From positions 62,001 to 126,000 of the forward strand of contig JAWKTN010000013.1 of NCBI GenBank assembly GCA_041399065.1: a DNA stretch of 64,000 bases. Reading direction: 5' to 3'. Under the pieces are notes generated by a model. The model ran no database searches. It saw only the letters and a program-made list of their open reading frames with translations, and was not told the DNA's origin. Made by a program: the position numbers and the translations under genes. Of the stretch, positions 52,439 through 61,324 are shown one piece after another. Source of the stretch: JAGQPD01 sp020426865 (GTDB taxonomy: Bacteria; Planctomycetota; Planctomycetia; Pirellulales; Pirellulaceae). The stretch's first letter is position 1. Every line of letters begins with the position of its first letter.

Positions 52439-53575
52439 TCAATAGACACCCACGGTCGTGGCGGACGCCAATTCATGAAATGGTCTCACGCCACTGACAC
52501 CATCCCACGGGTATGTTTCGAAGGGAGCTTCGCGTTCCCCCTCGTCACGTTCCATGAAGCCGGGCATAAAGAACTCGCGAGTTAACGTCGTCAGTTTCAC
52601 GCGTCCCGTTTCGCCGTAACCTACCGCCTGACTGTAGTCGTCGAAGGCGACAACCTGTGTGACAGCTCGAGGCTGCGGGGCATAATACGAGATCTTGTAA
52701 CCGTCGGCGGCCGTCACGGGCTTGCTGCATGCCAATCCCATCAGCGTGTTGCCGTAAGTGGGAGTCATGTATACGCCACCTTCTTCGGGAGGTCCGCCCA
52801 ATAATTCCTCGACCGCGTAACGGGTCCACTGGGGAGTAAACTCGGTTCCGCCAGAAAAAATGCCAGTGATGCCAACTTCGGGAATGCTCGTGCCACGTTC
52901 TTCCAAGGCCAGCGCCAGCGAATCGAGCAATTTGGGGGTGGCGAACATGCAGCGGATGTCGTGCCCGGCCGTCAGAATCGTAATGGCCTGCTCGATACAG
53001 TGCTGCTTGTAAGCTTCCAGGTGCTCCATCCATTTTTTCTTGATCAGTTTAACGACCCACCGCGGATCGAGGTCGATGCAGAAACAAATACCGCCACGGA
53101 ATTGGCACAGATGCTCGACGGCCAACCGCAGACGGCGGGGGCCGGACGGGCCAAGCATCAGCCAATTGGCACCGGGCGGGAAATACTTGTCGGGCAACGT
53201 CTCACTGAACAATTCGTAATCGATGCGAAAGTCGTCGATGACCACGCGGCTCTTAGGAATCCCCGTCGTGCCGCCCGTTTCAAAGACGTAGGTTGGTTTT
53301 CCGTCCAACGCTTTCGGCACCCAACGACGTACCGGACCACCACGCAGCCACTCATCCTCAAAGGGGGGAAACTTTTGCAGGTCATCGAAGGAATGGATCT
53401 CTTTCAGCGGATCGAAACTCAACGACTTTTTCTGTTCCAACCAAAAGGGACAACCCGTCGATTCGTGGAAATGCCATTGCACAATCTCTTGCGTGTGCTC
53501 GTCGAGTCGCCTCTTGGCTGCGTCGATTTTTTCTTGAAGGGAAGCCGGTGTGCCGTGGGAAATGTTATCAGTCAT
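52439..53575 (-). CDS. PaaK-like adenylate-forming enzyme
   Basis: A 378-residue protein. VFETGGTTGIPKSRVV is the AMP-binding P-loop motif. WLMLGPSGPRRLRLAVEH, LTAGHDIRCMFATPKLLDSLA, ITGIFSGGTEFTP and YMTPTYGNTLMGL follow in the order seen in phenylacetate-CoA ligase (PaaK)-type enzymes. It should activate a carboxylic acid to an acyl-adenylate. It is shorter than PaaK (about 430), with a reduced C-terminal subdomain, so thioester formation is not certain. Substrate unknown. Confidence 0.8.
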   Translation of the reverse strand: MTDNISHGTPASLQEKIDAAKRRLDEHTQEIVQWHFHESTGCPFWLEQKKSLSFDPLKEIHSFDDLQKFPPFEDEWLRGGPVRRWVPKALDGKPTYVFETGGTTGIPKSRVVIDDFRIDYELFSETLPDKYFPPGANWLMLGPSGPRRLRLAVEHLCQFRGGICFCIDLDPRWVVKLIKKKWMEHLEAYKQHCIEQAITILTAGHDIRCMFATPKLLDSLALALEERGTSIPEVGITGIFSGGTEFTPQWTRYAVEELLGGPPEEGGVYMTPTYGNTLMGLACSKPVTAADGYKISYYAPQPRAVTQVVAFDDYSQAVGYGETGRVKLTTLTREFFMPGFMERDEGEREAPFETYPWDGVSGVRPFHELASATTVGVY

Positions 53576-53974
53576 ATTCGGACCGCCAAGTCTACGTTGT
53601 GGGAGGGGAAAGGTTGGTTCGGCAGGTAGGCTGCTCGCCGAAGCGAGGTGCTATCAGTCATGTCAACAGGCACGCTATCAGACGTAGCAGTATAGTCGGG
53701 CTGGTCGTCGATGAACACGCCCGGACGGCTGGCAGCAATGGGGATCTGCCTCAAAATCAGCCAGCGAGAATTGAATCCCTAAAGAGGATCCGGGGCAATT
53801 CACGATGTTTAAGATGGCAAGTTTTTACCGATTGTCCGTGCTGGGCGGACTTTTCCAACAGGGATTCCCCAGCGGTTGGCGGCCGCGGGCGGGACCTAAT
53901 CGTGACGAGCGCCGGACGAGCGTCCACGTGCGCAGGATAGCCGCCGAGTTCGCCCGCGTCCGGACACGGTTCCT
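53576..53974. other. Gene-free region between divergent genes
   Basis: No convincing gene or repeat. It separates the PaaK-like gene from the glycosyltransferase and should contain two promoters. Short ORFs here have no recognisable protein features. Confidence 0.4.
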
Positions 53975-55264
53975 ATGATAACGATATTCGTCACTATCTG
54001 CACTGGTCTGGCACTCATCCTGACGCTGCTGTTAACGCTGCAGGCGTATGAGAGTCGCCGTTATGCCCGCAGTCGCACCCGCGCCGATCAGCGACAGACG
54101 ATTCCCTGGCAGCGTGTGGCCTTGTTCGTGCCATGCAAAGGATACGAGCTGGGGTTGCGTGAGAACCTGACCTCGCTGTTCGAACAAGAGTACGGAAATT
54201 TCGAAATCGTCTTCGTCCTGGAAGGCCGTCACGATCCCGCGCTGCACGTTATCGAGCGGCTGATGGCCGAACATCCCGCGATACCCACGCGGTACGTGTT
54301 TGCCGGTCGCGCGGAGGATTCAGGACAAAAGGTACACAATCTGTACGTTGCCACCAGCGATTTGCCCATGAATGTGCAAGTTCTCGCCTTCGTTGACTCC
54401 GATGCCCGGCCACATCGCGATTGGCTAAGGTCACTCGTATCGGGACTGAATGCCGACTCGGAGGCCGCCGCGTGTACCGGCTATCGGTGGATGATTCCCG
54501 CCCGCAACACCTGGGCCAACCTGGTCCTATATTCCATCAACAGCGCCACGGCATCTCTCTATGGACCTGGCAAGCATCTGTTGGTTTGGGGAGGGGCGTG
54601 GGCGATCGGTCGAGACGCGTTCCTGCGTGCGGGAATTCGTGAGGCCTGGCGTGGTACTCTGAGTGACGATCTTGTGGCAAGCCGAGCCCTGCGCGTCGCT
54701 CAGCACGGGACGCGATTCGAACCCCGTTGCGTGATTGCGTCGGCTTACGACGTCTCACCCATTGGCATGGTTGAGTTTCTCCGCCGACAGCTGTTTATTG
54801 GACGACGCTACGCTTACGGATTGTTCACGGCCGCTTTCGTTACGACCAGCATCTCCTTTGTCGGCACGTGGGGCGCCCTGTTGACCGGCAGCTACCACGT
54901 CCTAATGGGACGCAGCAGCGGCTGCTATGGTATTGCCGGCTTTGTGTTGCTGTACGTCATCGGCGTGGTGCGCAGCTACCTACGCCAGGGGCTTGCCGAA
55001 TGCTTCGCTCCTCACCACTTCCGCCGGCTCGTTGCCGCGCGCCGCTTCGATCTTTTCGTCGGACCGCTGCTCGGACCCGTGCTCGCGTTTGCCTTTGTCG
55101 CTGCTTGCACGGGAAATCAAATCACCTGGAGGGGAATTCGCTATTTCATCATGCCCAGCGGCCACATTCAATTGATCGGCCGACGACCTTTGCCCGGCGA
55201 ATCTTCCGATATTCCGTCGGTCGACGTTATCGAGCCAGCCACGCCCACTCGACGTGTCGCGTGA
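53975..55264 (+). CDS. Membrane glycosyltransferase, family 2/ceramide glucosyltransferase-like
   Basis: A 429-residue protein with an N-terminal helix (3-23). The GT-A domain contains VALFVPCKGYELGLRENLTSLFEQ, VLAFVDSDARPHRDWL with the DxD-type metal motif, WGGAWAIGRDAF, and TLSDDLVASRALR plus RRQLFIGRRYAYG (the D and QxxRR-like elements of processive or lipid glycosyltransferases). Four or five C-terminal helices follow. It transfers a sugar to a lipid acceptor. HpnI, the hopanoid enzyme, has this architecture and is found with a radical SAM protein, as here. Confidence 0.85.
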   Translation: MITIFVTICTGLALILTLLLTLQAYESRRYARSRTRADQRQTIPWQRVALFVPCKGYELGLRENLTSLFEQEYGNFEIVFVLEGRHDPALHVIERLMAEHPAIPTRYVFAGRAEDSGQKVHNLYVATSDLPMNVQVLAFVDSDARPHRDWLRSLVSGLNADSEAAACTGYRWMIPARNTWANLVLYSINSATASLYGPGKHLLVWGGAWAIGRDAFLRAGIREAWRGTLSDDLVASRALRVAQHGTRFEPRCVIASAYDVSPIGMVEFLRRQLFIGRRYAYGLFTAAFVTTSISFVGTWGALLTGSYHVLMGRSSGCYGIAGFVLLYVIGVVRSYLRQGLAECFAPHHFRRLVAARRFDLFVGPLLGPVLAFAFVAACTGNQITWRGIRYFIMPSGHIQLIGRRPLPGESSDIPSVDVIEPATPTRRVA

Positions 55265-55318
55265 CCGGTCCACCGTTGCCAATACCGAATTCACCTCATT
55301 GCAAGGATTGCCGTCGCT

Positions 55319-56812
55319 ATGCACGTGGTACTGTGGGACACGCGGAAGAACGATGCCCAAAAGGATTTCGCCGGTGGTATGGGGGTCGGCATGTATCCCG
55401 GCCGCGGTGGCCTTCGCGGTCGGATCATCCAACATATGTATCGTCGTGACTTTCGACCTCCGGCGTTGCACTTCGCTTACCTCGCAGCGATCCTTCGCCG
55501 ACAAGGTCACGACGTATCGTATGTCGTCGACCGCACCCCTGGTCCCGCCGACGTGTATGTCTTCAACCCAGCACTAATGACGCTGGGGATCGAGCTGCAA
55601 GTCATTTCGCGATTGAGCGCCGCCCAACCGAACGCCCGAATCCTGGTCATCGGCCAGGTTGCCTTCGCACTGCCGGATGTGTTCCAGGAACTTGGCGTGA
55701 CCGTCGTGCGGGGTGAACCAGAATCGCTCATGGAGAACTGGGACGAGGTGCTCGGTTCGCCGGAACCGGTCGTCAATGTTGGTAGCGTCGCCGACCTCGA
55801 TGCCCTGCCGTTTCCCGACTGGTCTATATTCCCTTACAAACGATTTCGCATTAAATACGATTTCTGGAAGTTCCCCACGGCGCTGATCCAGCAAAGCCGC
55901 GGTTGTACCTTTAGCTGCAACTATTGTCCTTATATCATCGTCGAAAACAAAACTCGCTTTCGCTCTCCCGAATCCGTTGTGGAGGAAATGCAATATGGAA
56001 TGAAGCAATTTGGCTTTCAATCATTCAAGTTCCGCGATCCACTCTTCGGACTCGATCGAAAACGCGTTGTGCGGCTCGCAGAATTAATCGGCCAACTTCC
56101 ACGGAAGATCCAATTCTCCATCGAATCGCGGATCGACCTGATGCGCCGCGAGACGCTGCAAGCACTACGCGATGTCGGACTGACGAGCATCACCGTCGGA
56201 ATCGAGACTCCTAGTGAAGAGACACTTCGTCGGTATAAGCGAGCTCCAATCAACGACGACCGGCAACGACAATTCGTGGAACTGTGCCGTTCGCTCGGTA
56301 TTCGTACTGTCGCCGGCTTCATGGTCGGTTTTCCGGATGACACGCGGGAAAATATCCTCGACGTGCTCCACTACGCCCGACGGGTCAATCCAACCTTCGC
56401 CAACTTCAATATCGTCACTCCCTATCCGGGCACCGAGTTTTATCACGAAGTTCGCGATCAGATCGCCGACACGGATTGGACCAAATACAGTGTCTACAAT
56501 CCTGTGATGCAGTATACGCACCTGACTTCCAACGAGGTTGCCGAACTGCACGCTAAGTGCGTCACGAAATACTACTTTCGGTCTCGATACCTACAGGCCA
56601 ATGCCAGCCTGCTTTGGCCACGCCTGGCCGCACTCGCGAAACGGATCATGATAGCACCGCCCAATCACATTCCCGACACCGTCGCCAGACCTGCGGTGGC
56701 CGGTTTGATCGCCGAGCACGGCGATGGGCTCGGTGAAGCACCCGCTGCCGACCGACAAACAGTGACGACGGACTTGCCGGTCCTTCCCCTGGAACAGCGA
56801 AAATCGGCGTGA
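55319..56812 (+). CDS. B12-binding-type radical SAM enzyme, possibly HpnJ-like
   Basis: A 497-residue protein. The N-terminal 150 residues resemble a B12-binding domain (LHFAYLAAILRRQGHDVSYV). QQSRGCTFSCNYCPY gives the CxxxCxxC cluster that binds the 4Fe-4S centre and SAM. IQFSIESRIDLM, VGIETPSEETL and VAGFMVGFPDDTREN are later barrel motifs. It follows the glycosyltransferase after 54 bases. In hopanoid producers HpnI and HpnJ occur in this combination, but no squalene cyclase is in this window, so the pathway is inference. Confidence 0.88.
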   Translation: MHVVLWDTRKNDAQKDFAGGMGVGMYPGRGGLRGRIIQHMYRRDFRPPALHFAYLAAILRRQGHDVSYVVDRTPGPADVYVFNPALMTLGIELQVISRLSAAQPNARILVIGQVAFALPDVFQELGVTVVRGEPESLMENWDEVLGSPEPVVNVGSVADLDALPFPDWSIFPYKRFRIKYDFWKFPTALIQQSRGCTFSCNYCPYIIVENKTRFRSPESVVEEMQYGMKQFGFQSFKFRDPLFGLDRKRVVRLAELIGQLPRKIQFSIESRIDLMRRETLQALRDVGLTSITVGIETPSEETLRRYKRAPINDDRQRQFVELCRSLGIRTVAGFMVGFPDDTRENILDVLHYARRVNPTFANFNIVTPYPGTEFYHEVRDQIADTDWTKYSVYNPVMQYTHLTSNEVAELHAKCVTKYYFRSRYLQANASLLWPRLAALAKRIMIAPPNHIPDTVARPAVAGLIAEHGDGLGEAPAADRQTVTTDLPVLPLEQRKSA

Positions 56813-56867
56813 CCTCGCCGACGGTATCGGGGAAAGATGGCATCGCGCCTACCCGGTCGCCGCCGTC

Positions 56868-57344
56868 CTACCGCGCGTTGTTCGGAGTGCTCGCCGGCTG
56901 GGCGCCCAATTGCGATAGCACCTGCAAGACGCCATTGAGGTGGGCCAGACGGGGACCGAATCGGTCCACGAATTCGTTGAGCAGGAATTCGCCTTCGAGC
57001 ATGCCATCGGAGTTCTCGCGGACTTCGTCGGTCAGGTTTCGCAGGAATTCGGTCTGCACCCCGCTTAACGCTTCAGCGGCCTCACGACAACGTTGTGCTA
57101 GCAGCGGATTGGAATCTCGCCACTGACCCAGTTCCGTCGCTCGCTGGCGCTGTGCGGCGTTGAACGACTGCGTCATTTCTTCCAACAATTGGTTTTGGCG
57201 TCGTTGGCCCTCGAGCAATTCGCGGAGCAAATGAATTATCAGCGCGTCGCTTTGCAAAAAATCCGCATGGCCTGAATTTACACCAGGATTGGACGAGACA
57301 TCGATATGGGTATATAGCGACGACGCTTGCCGTTCGTTGCTCAT
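56868..57344 (-). CDS. Conserved-looking coiled-coil protein, function unknown
   Basis: A 158-residue protein. The middle (LLRELLEGQRRQNQLLEEMTQSFNAAQRQRATELG) is a coiled coil. SNPLLAQRCREAAEALSGVQTEFLRNLTDEVREN and LNEFVDRFGPRLAHLNGVLQVLSQL are helical. No membrane segment or catalytic motif. The ATG at 57344 begins MSNERQ. It is divergent from the next gene. I do not recognise a named family. Confidence 0.72.
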   Translation of the reverse strand: MSNERQASSLYTHIDVSSNPGVNSGHADFLQSDALIIHLLRELLEGQRRQNQLLEEMTQSFNAAQRQRATELGQWRDSNPLLAQRCREAAEALSGVQTEFLRNLTDEVRENSDGMLEGEFLLNEFVDRFGPRLAHLNGVLQVLSQLGAQPASTPNNAR

Positions 57345-57578
57345 GACGGGCCAACTCCTTGGAGACACTGAAAATCAGATAAACTAGGTAAGCCTTCAGT
57401 ATAAACCGCTTGAGCCATGGCTGTCCAGCATTCGGTATTATTTTGCGGAATTAGCCCAATTCTGATAACCGAAATAGTCGTGTCATTAAAGTCCTCATCC
57501 CAAGATCCCGATCAAAACACGGCGGTACTGTCATCCTATCGCCCGCATTTTGCTAGCATTTTCCAGAGCGAGTCATCG

Positions 57579-58136
57579 ATGAATCGTGAGGGTGAAACAG
57601 CGTCAACGTTCGGATTTGTGACAATTACGGAATCGACGGAATTAGGGTACATCGGTGGACTCCTGTTGCTGAATCGCCTGGCTCGACCCATAGAATTTCA
57701 CTGCACCGTTCCGGTGAAAGCGAACCGTGCTCAGGAGATATTGTACGGTCCGACGTTGCGTTCTTACTTGTGTGGCGAGCGCATCGGTCCGGCGCTATTG
57801 GAGAAAACCAAGGTCGCTCCGCAATTGGTGTTCACCGATCAATGGGAGCTGCTCGACGCGCGCGCTTTCGTCACCATGCCAATCCTTTTTGTTGTGCCAC
57901 CGCCGAACGAGACACCGGCAGCTGAGCTGGCGGTCCCACCGATGTCCTCCTCGGCCGAATCGGCAAGTTTGCAATTGGAACTAGGAAGTTTCGCTTTGCG
58001 CGCGCATCATGACTTCGCAAGTGACGCTGAGATGGCAACGTTGATCTGGCAACAATCCGACGTGGCGCTCGACTTGCGTGAGCCGTTTGAGCGGATTCAC
58101 GAGGCGATTCGTGAAGCGCACCGCAGCGCGGCATGA
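57579..58136 (+). CDS. Hypothetical protein, possibly coupled to the SNF2 helicase
   Basis: A 185-residue protein from the ATG at 57579. FGFVTITESTELGYIGGLLLLNRLARPIEFHCTVPVKANRAQEILYGPTL is a regular alpha/beta segment. The C-terminus (FERIHEAIREAHRSAA) is helical. Function unknown. It ends 68 bases before the SNF2 gene, so the two may be co-transcribed. The upstream extension of the frame to 57417 has no features. Confidence 0.7.
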   Translation: MNREGETASTFGFVTITESTELGYIGGLLLLNRLARPIEFHCTVPVKANRAQEILYGPTLRSYLCGERIGPALLEKTKVAPQLVFTDQWELLDARAFVTMPILFVVPPPNETPAAELAVPPMSSSAESASLQLELGSFALRAHHDFASDAEMATLIWQQSDVALDLREPFERIHEAIREAHRSAA

Positions 58137-58204
58137 ATGGCGCGGCGTGAATGGCGCCTCCTGGCTGACGATGGCTCACGATGGCGATATCACAGGGAAG
58201 ATTG

Positions 58205-59959
58205 ATGAACGACCCACTCGGCGAACCTTCCGTTGCCATGCATACGACCGGTTGGAACGTCGGCTTGCAGCGGAACTTGAAGATCGACGTCAATTCGGTC
58301 GATTTCATCGACGAGTCGCCGCGAGTGGTGTCGGTAGCGATCCGGCCGACCCGAATTGCAACGCGCGGCTACTCATTTCGTACGGGGACTGCCGAGCGGA
58401 TCACGTGGAATGCCCACAAACCAACTTCCCCGGGCATGGGGAAACCCGCGTCCGGCACGCAGCCCAGTGGCGACTCGGCCGAATTGCAGCGCACGTCGCG
58501 AAAACTGACGCGACTTAAGCCACCCGGTGACATCGTGAAGTTGGAAGACCGGCTTTTCTATTTGTTACAGCCGCCGCTGGAAACGTGGCTGCATGGCGAA
58601 TCACTGCAGTTTCCCTTCGACCCGTTTCCGTACCAATGGGATGGCATCGCGTTTCTCTACACGCGATTTGCCGCGATCTTGGCCGACGAGATGGGACTGG
58701 GCAAGACGATGCAGGCGATCTCCACCATGCGGTTGTTGCTGCGAACGGGTGAAGTGGGATCCATCTTGTTGGTTTGCCCGAAGCCGTTGGTGACCAACTG
58801 GCAACGCGAGTTCTCCGTTTGGGCTCCAGAGATTCCCGTCATCGCCATCGGCGGCGACCAGAAGAAACGCCAATGGCAATGGGAGCTCACCAACTTTCCG
58901 GTGAAGATCGCCAATTATGAGTCTCTCTTGCGGGACCGCGACGTCGTCGTCGACGGCGGTCTGCAATTCGATCTGATGGTTCTTGACGAAGCCCAACGCA
59001 TCAAAAATCGCAGCGGTACCACCAGCCAAACCGTGTGTGCGGTTTCGCGAAGACGAAGCTGGGCACTTACGGGAACCCCGATTGAAAACAGTACCGAGGA
59101 CCTCGTGGGGATCTTTGAGTTTTTGGCGCCAGGGTTTCTGAACGTTCAAATGTCGCCTCGCAAGATGGGGCAATCGGTTAGTGACTATATTTTGCGACGT
59201 ACCAAGGACAAAGTGCTGACCGACATGCCACCCAAACTCTTCCGCGATGCCGACTTGGAGCTGAGTCCCGAGCAGCGGACGACCTATGACAAAGCCGAAT
59301 CTGAGGGCGTGATCCAGCTGACGGAATTGGGCAATGAACTGACGGTCCAGCATGTATTCGAACTGGTGTTGCGCCTGAAACAAATCTGCAACCACGATCC
59401 GGCAACTCGCGCTAGCAGTAAACTAGAGCGACTGACTGCCGATTTGGAAGAGATTGCCGCCAGCGGACAGAAGGCGATTGTCTTCAGCCAATGGGTAGAG
59501 ACGCTATTGTGGCTGAGCGCGGAGTTGCAACGGTTCGGACCGCTGGAATACCACGGTCGCATTCCCCACGCAAAGCGTGATCCGATTCTGAAGGCGTTCA
59601 AGGAAGATCCCGCGGCTCATGTCCTGTTGATGAGCTACGGTGCGGGGAGTGTCGGATTGAACCTGCAGTTCTGTCAGTACGTGTTCCTGTTCGACCGCTG
59701 GTGGAACCCTGCCGTGGAGGACCAGGCGATCAATCGCGCGCATCGCATCGGGGCCGCCGGTCCGGTGACGATCACGCGGTTCATCTCTGTCGGTACGATC
59801 GAACAACGCATCGACGAAGTGCTCACCAGCAAACGCGAGCTGTTTGACGCGGTCTTGTCGCAGGCCGGTCCGCCGCGCAGCCAGGGGCTTAACGAACAGG
59901 AAATCTACGGCCTCTTCAACCTGTCGATGCCGCATCGCGGGAGACACGCCGCCGCCTAG
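58205..59959 (+). CDS. SNF2-family DEAD/DEAH-like ATPase (helicase-like)
   Basis: A 584-residue protein. The two RecA-like lobes carry FPYQWDGIAFL, ADEMGLGKTMQAI (motif I), LLVCPKPLVTNWQREF (Ia), LMVLDEAQRIKNRSG (DEAQ, motif II), LTGTPIEN (III), KAIVFSQWVETLL (IV), LLMSYGAGSVGLNLQ (V) and DRWWNPAVEDQAINRAHRIGA (VI). This is the RapA/SNF2 family: double-stranded DNA translocases that remodel protein-DNA complexes. The 140-residue N-terminus is not recognised. A GGAAG ribosome site precedes the ATG. Confidence 0.94.
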   Translation: MNDPLGEPSVAMHTTGWNVGLQRNLKIDVNSVDFIDESPRVVSVAIRPTRIATRGYSFRTGTAERITWNAHKPTSPGMGKPASGTQPSGDSAELQRTSRKLTRLKPPGDIVKLEDRLFYLLQPPLETWLHGESLQFPFDPFPYQWDGIAFLYTRFAAILADEMGLGKTMQAISTMRLLLRTGEVGSILLVCPKPLVTNWQREFSVWAPEIPVIAIGGDQKKRQWQWELTNFPVKIANYESLLRDRDVVVDGGLQFDLMVLDEAQRIKNRSGTTSQTVCAVSRRRSWALTGTPIENSTEDLVGIFEFLAPGFLNVQMSPRKMGQSVSDYILRRTKDKVLTDMPPKLFRDADLELSPEQRTTYDKAESEGVIQLTELGNELTVQHVFELVLRLKQICNHDPATRASSKLERLTADLEEIAASGQKAIVFSQWVETLLWLSAELQRFGPLEYHGRIPHAKRDPILKAFKEDPAAHVLLMSYGAGSVGLNLQFCQYVFLFDRWWNPAVEDQAINRAHRIGAAGPVTITRFISVGTIEQRIDEVLTSKRELFDAVLSQAGPPRSQGLNEQEIYGLFNLSMPHRGRHAAA

Positions 59960-60198
59960 CCTCGTGCCCACGCCGCCGATCGGAACGCCTTGCGTAAACA
60001 ACCGCTGCCGGTGGCGGACTAACGGTGACGCGTTCACGCAACCCAGGCCCGAATCGCCGACACAAAGGCGGCATGACGGCGGTGACAGCGTCCGCAAGGG
60101 GTGCAAAAAACCCGTGTTGCTCGCGCGAATTGAATCTGCTACGGTTCGCCGCCACTGACTGCACGCATTTTCTAAACCGGGGCGACGGGGAGTGCCCA

Positions 60199-60570
60199 AT
60201 GAAATATGGATTGCCAACGTTGTCGATACTGGCGATAGCCTTGCTGGCGTTCTTGTCGGCCGCCGGATGTGCCAGGCAAGTGCTGCGGACGGCGGACTAT
60301 GGCGTAGTCGCGATCCCCTCCAATACGAATGTGTGGCCATTGCGGTATCGCACGAAAGCCGAAAAGATCATGGGTCAACATTTTCCGGAAGGGTATGTGA
60401 TCGAGCGCGAGCAGGAGGAGGTGGTTGGTCAGAAGATTCAGACCGACGATAGCGGTGCCTCCAGTACCATCTTTCGGAAAGGGCCGTTTGCCATCAATTT
60501 GGGTTCGTCGCATACGACCAGTACAGTGACTGACGAGCGGGAATGGCACATCCATTATCGCCGTAAGTAG
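60199..60570 (+). CDS. Small lipoprotein
   Basis: A 123-residue protein. The signal peptide ends in the lipobox LSAAGC, with Cys24 the acylated residue. The mature part (ARQVLRTADYGVVAIPSNTNVWPLRYR) and the C-terminal beta-rich region have no family I know. It is probably anchored in the outer or inner membrane. Confidence 0.78.
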   Translation: MKYGLPTLSILAIALLAFLSAAGCARQVLRTADYGVVAIPSNTNVWPLRYRTKAEKIMGQHFPEGYVIEREQEEVVGQKIQTDDSGASSTIFRKGPFAINLGSSHTTSTVTDEREWHIHYRRK

Positions 60571-60680
60571 CCGACTTTCACCGGACGCCCCCTGTTATCT
60601 GGCCTGCCTGGGGCGTAGAATTATTCGGTGGCTGGCGACCGGCTGCCGGTCATTTTCCTCGACCCACAGAAAGGCCCAAC

Positions 60681-61250
60681 ATGTCTGACGGTGATTTCCT
60701 GAACGCGCGCCGCAAAGCTCTGGAAGATTCGTTCTTTGCCCAACGCGATCAAGAGCTCCTTAAGCAGCTGCACGAACGTCTGCAGGAAGCAACGCAGCGC
60801 GAGGCACTCGCAATGGTCTCGGGGATCGAAGACGAGGAGGTTCTCGATTTTCTGTTGCGGTTGAACCTCAGCAGCGAAACTGCGGCGGCGTTGACGCTCG
60901 TTCCGCTGATCGAAGTTGCCTGGGCGGATGGAAACATCAGCGACGAAGAACGTCAGGCGATCCTTGACGCGGCCTCCAATCACGGTGTTGCCGACGATGC
61001 ACCTTGCTGTCAATTGCTGGAGTCCTGGCTGACGGCAAAGCCGGATCCCAGACTGTTGCGGGCGTGGGAGCAGTACGTGGAAGCTTTACGTGGCACCTTG
61101 TCCGCGGACGATTTGTCGACGTTGGCCGACAAGGTGCTGGGGCACGCGGAGGCGGTGGCGTCGGCCGCGGGTGGCGTGTTGGGGATTGGCAAGGTATCGC
61201 CGTCCGAGAAAAAAGTCCTGGGTGAATTGCGGCGAGTGCTGCAGCCGTAG
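60681..61250 (+). CDS. TerB-like helical protein
   Basis: A 189-residue protein. LTLVPLIEVAWADGNISDEERQAILDAASNHG is the TerB/DUF533-like motif with the acidic D-G-x-I-S-x-x-E that may bind a metal. The rest is helical. Related proteins occur in tellurite resistance and envelope functions, but the role of the stand-alone form is unknown. It is followed by mnmG after 74 bases. Confidence 0.8.
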   Translation: MSDGDFLNARRKALEDSFFAQRDQELLKQLHERLQEATQREALAMVSGIEDEEVLDFLLRLNLSSETAAALTLVPLIEVAWADGNISDEERQAILDAASNHGVADDAPCCQLLESWLTAKPDPRLLRAWEQYVEALRGTLSADDLSTLADKVLGHAEAVASAAGGVLGIGKVSPSEKKVLGELRRVLQP

Positions 61251-61324
61251 TGGTGGTCGATGGTGGGTGTCGGGCGAGGAAATCCGGCGGCGACTGGGCG
61301 TCCCCGATCTTGGTGTGAATCGCT

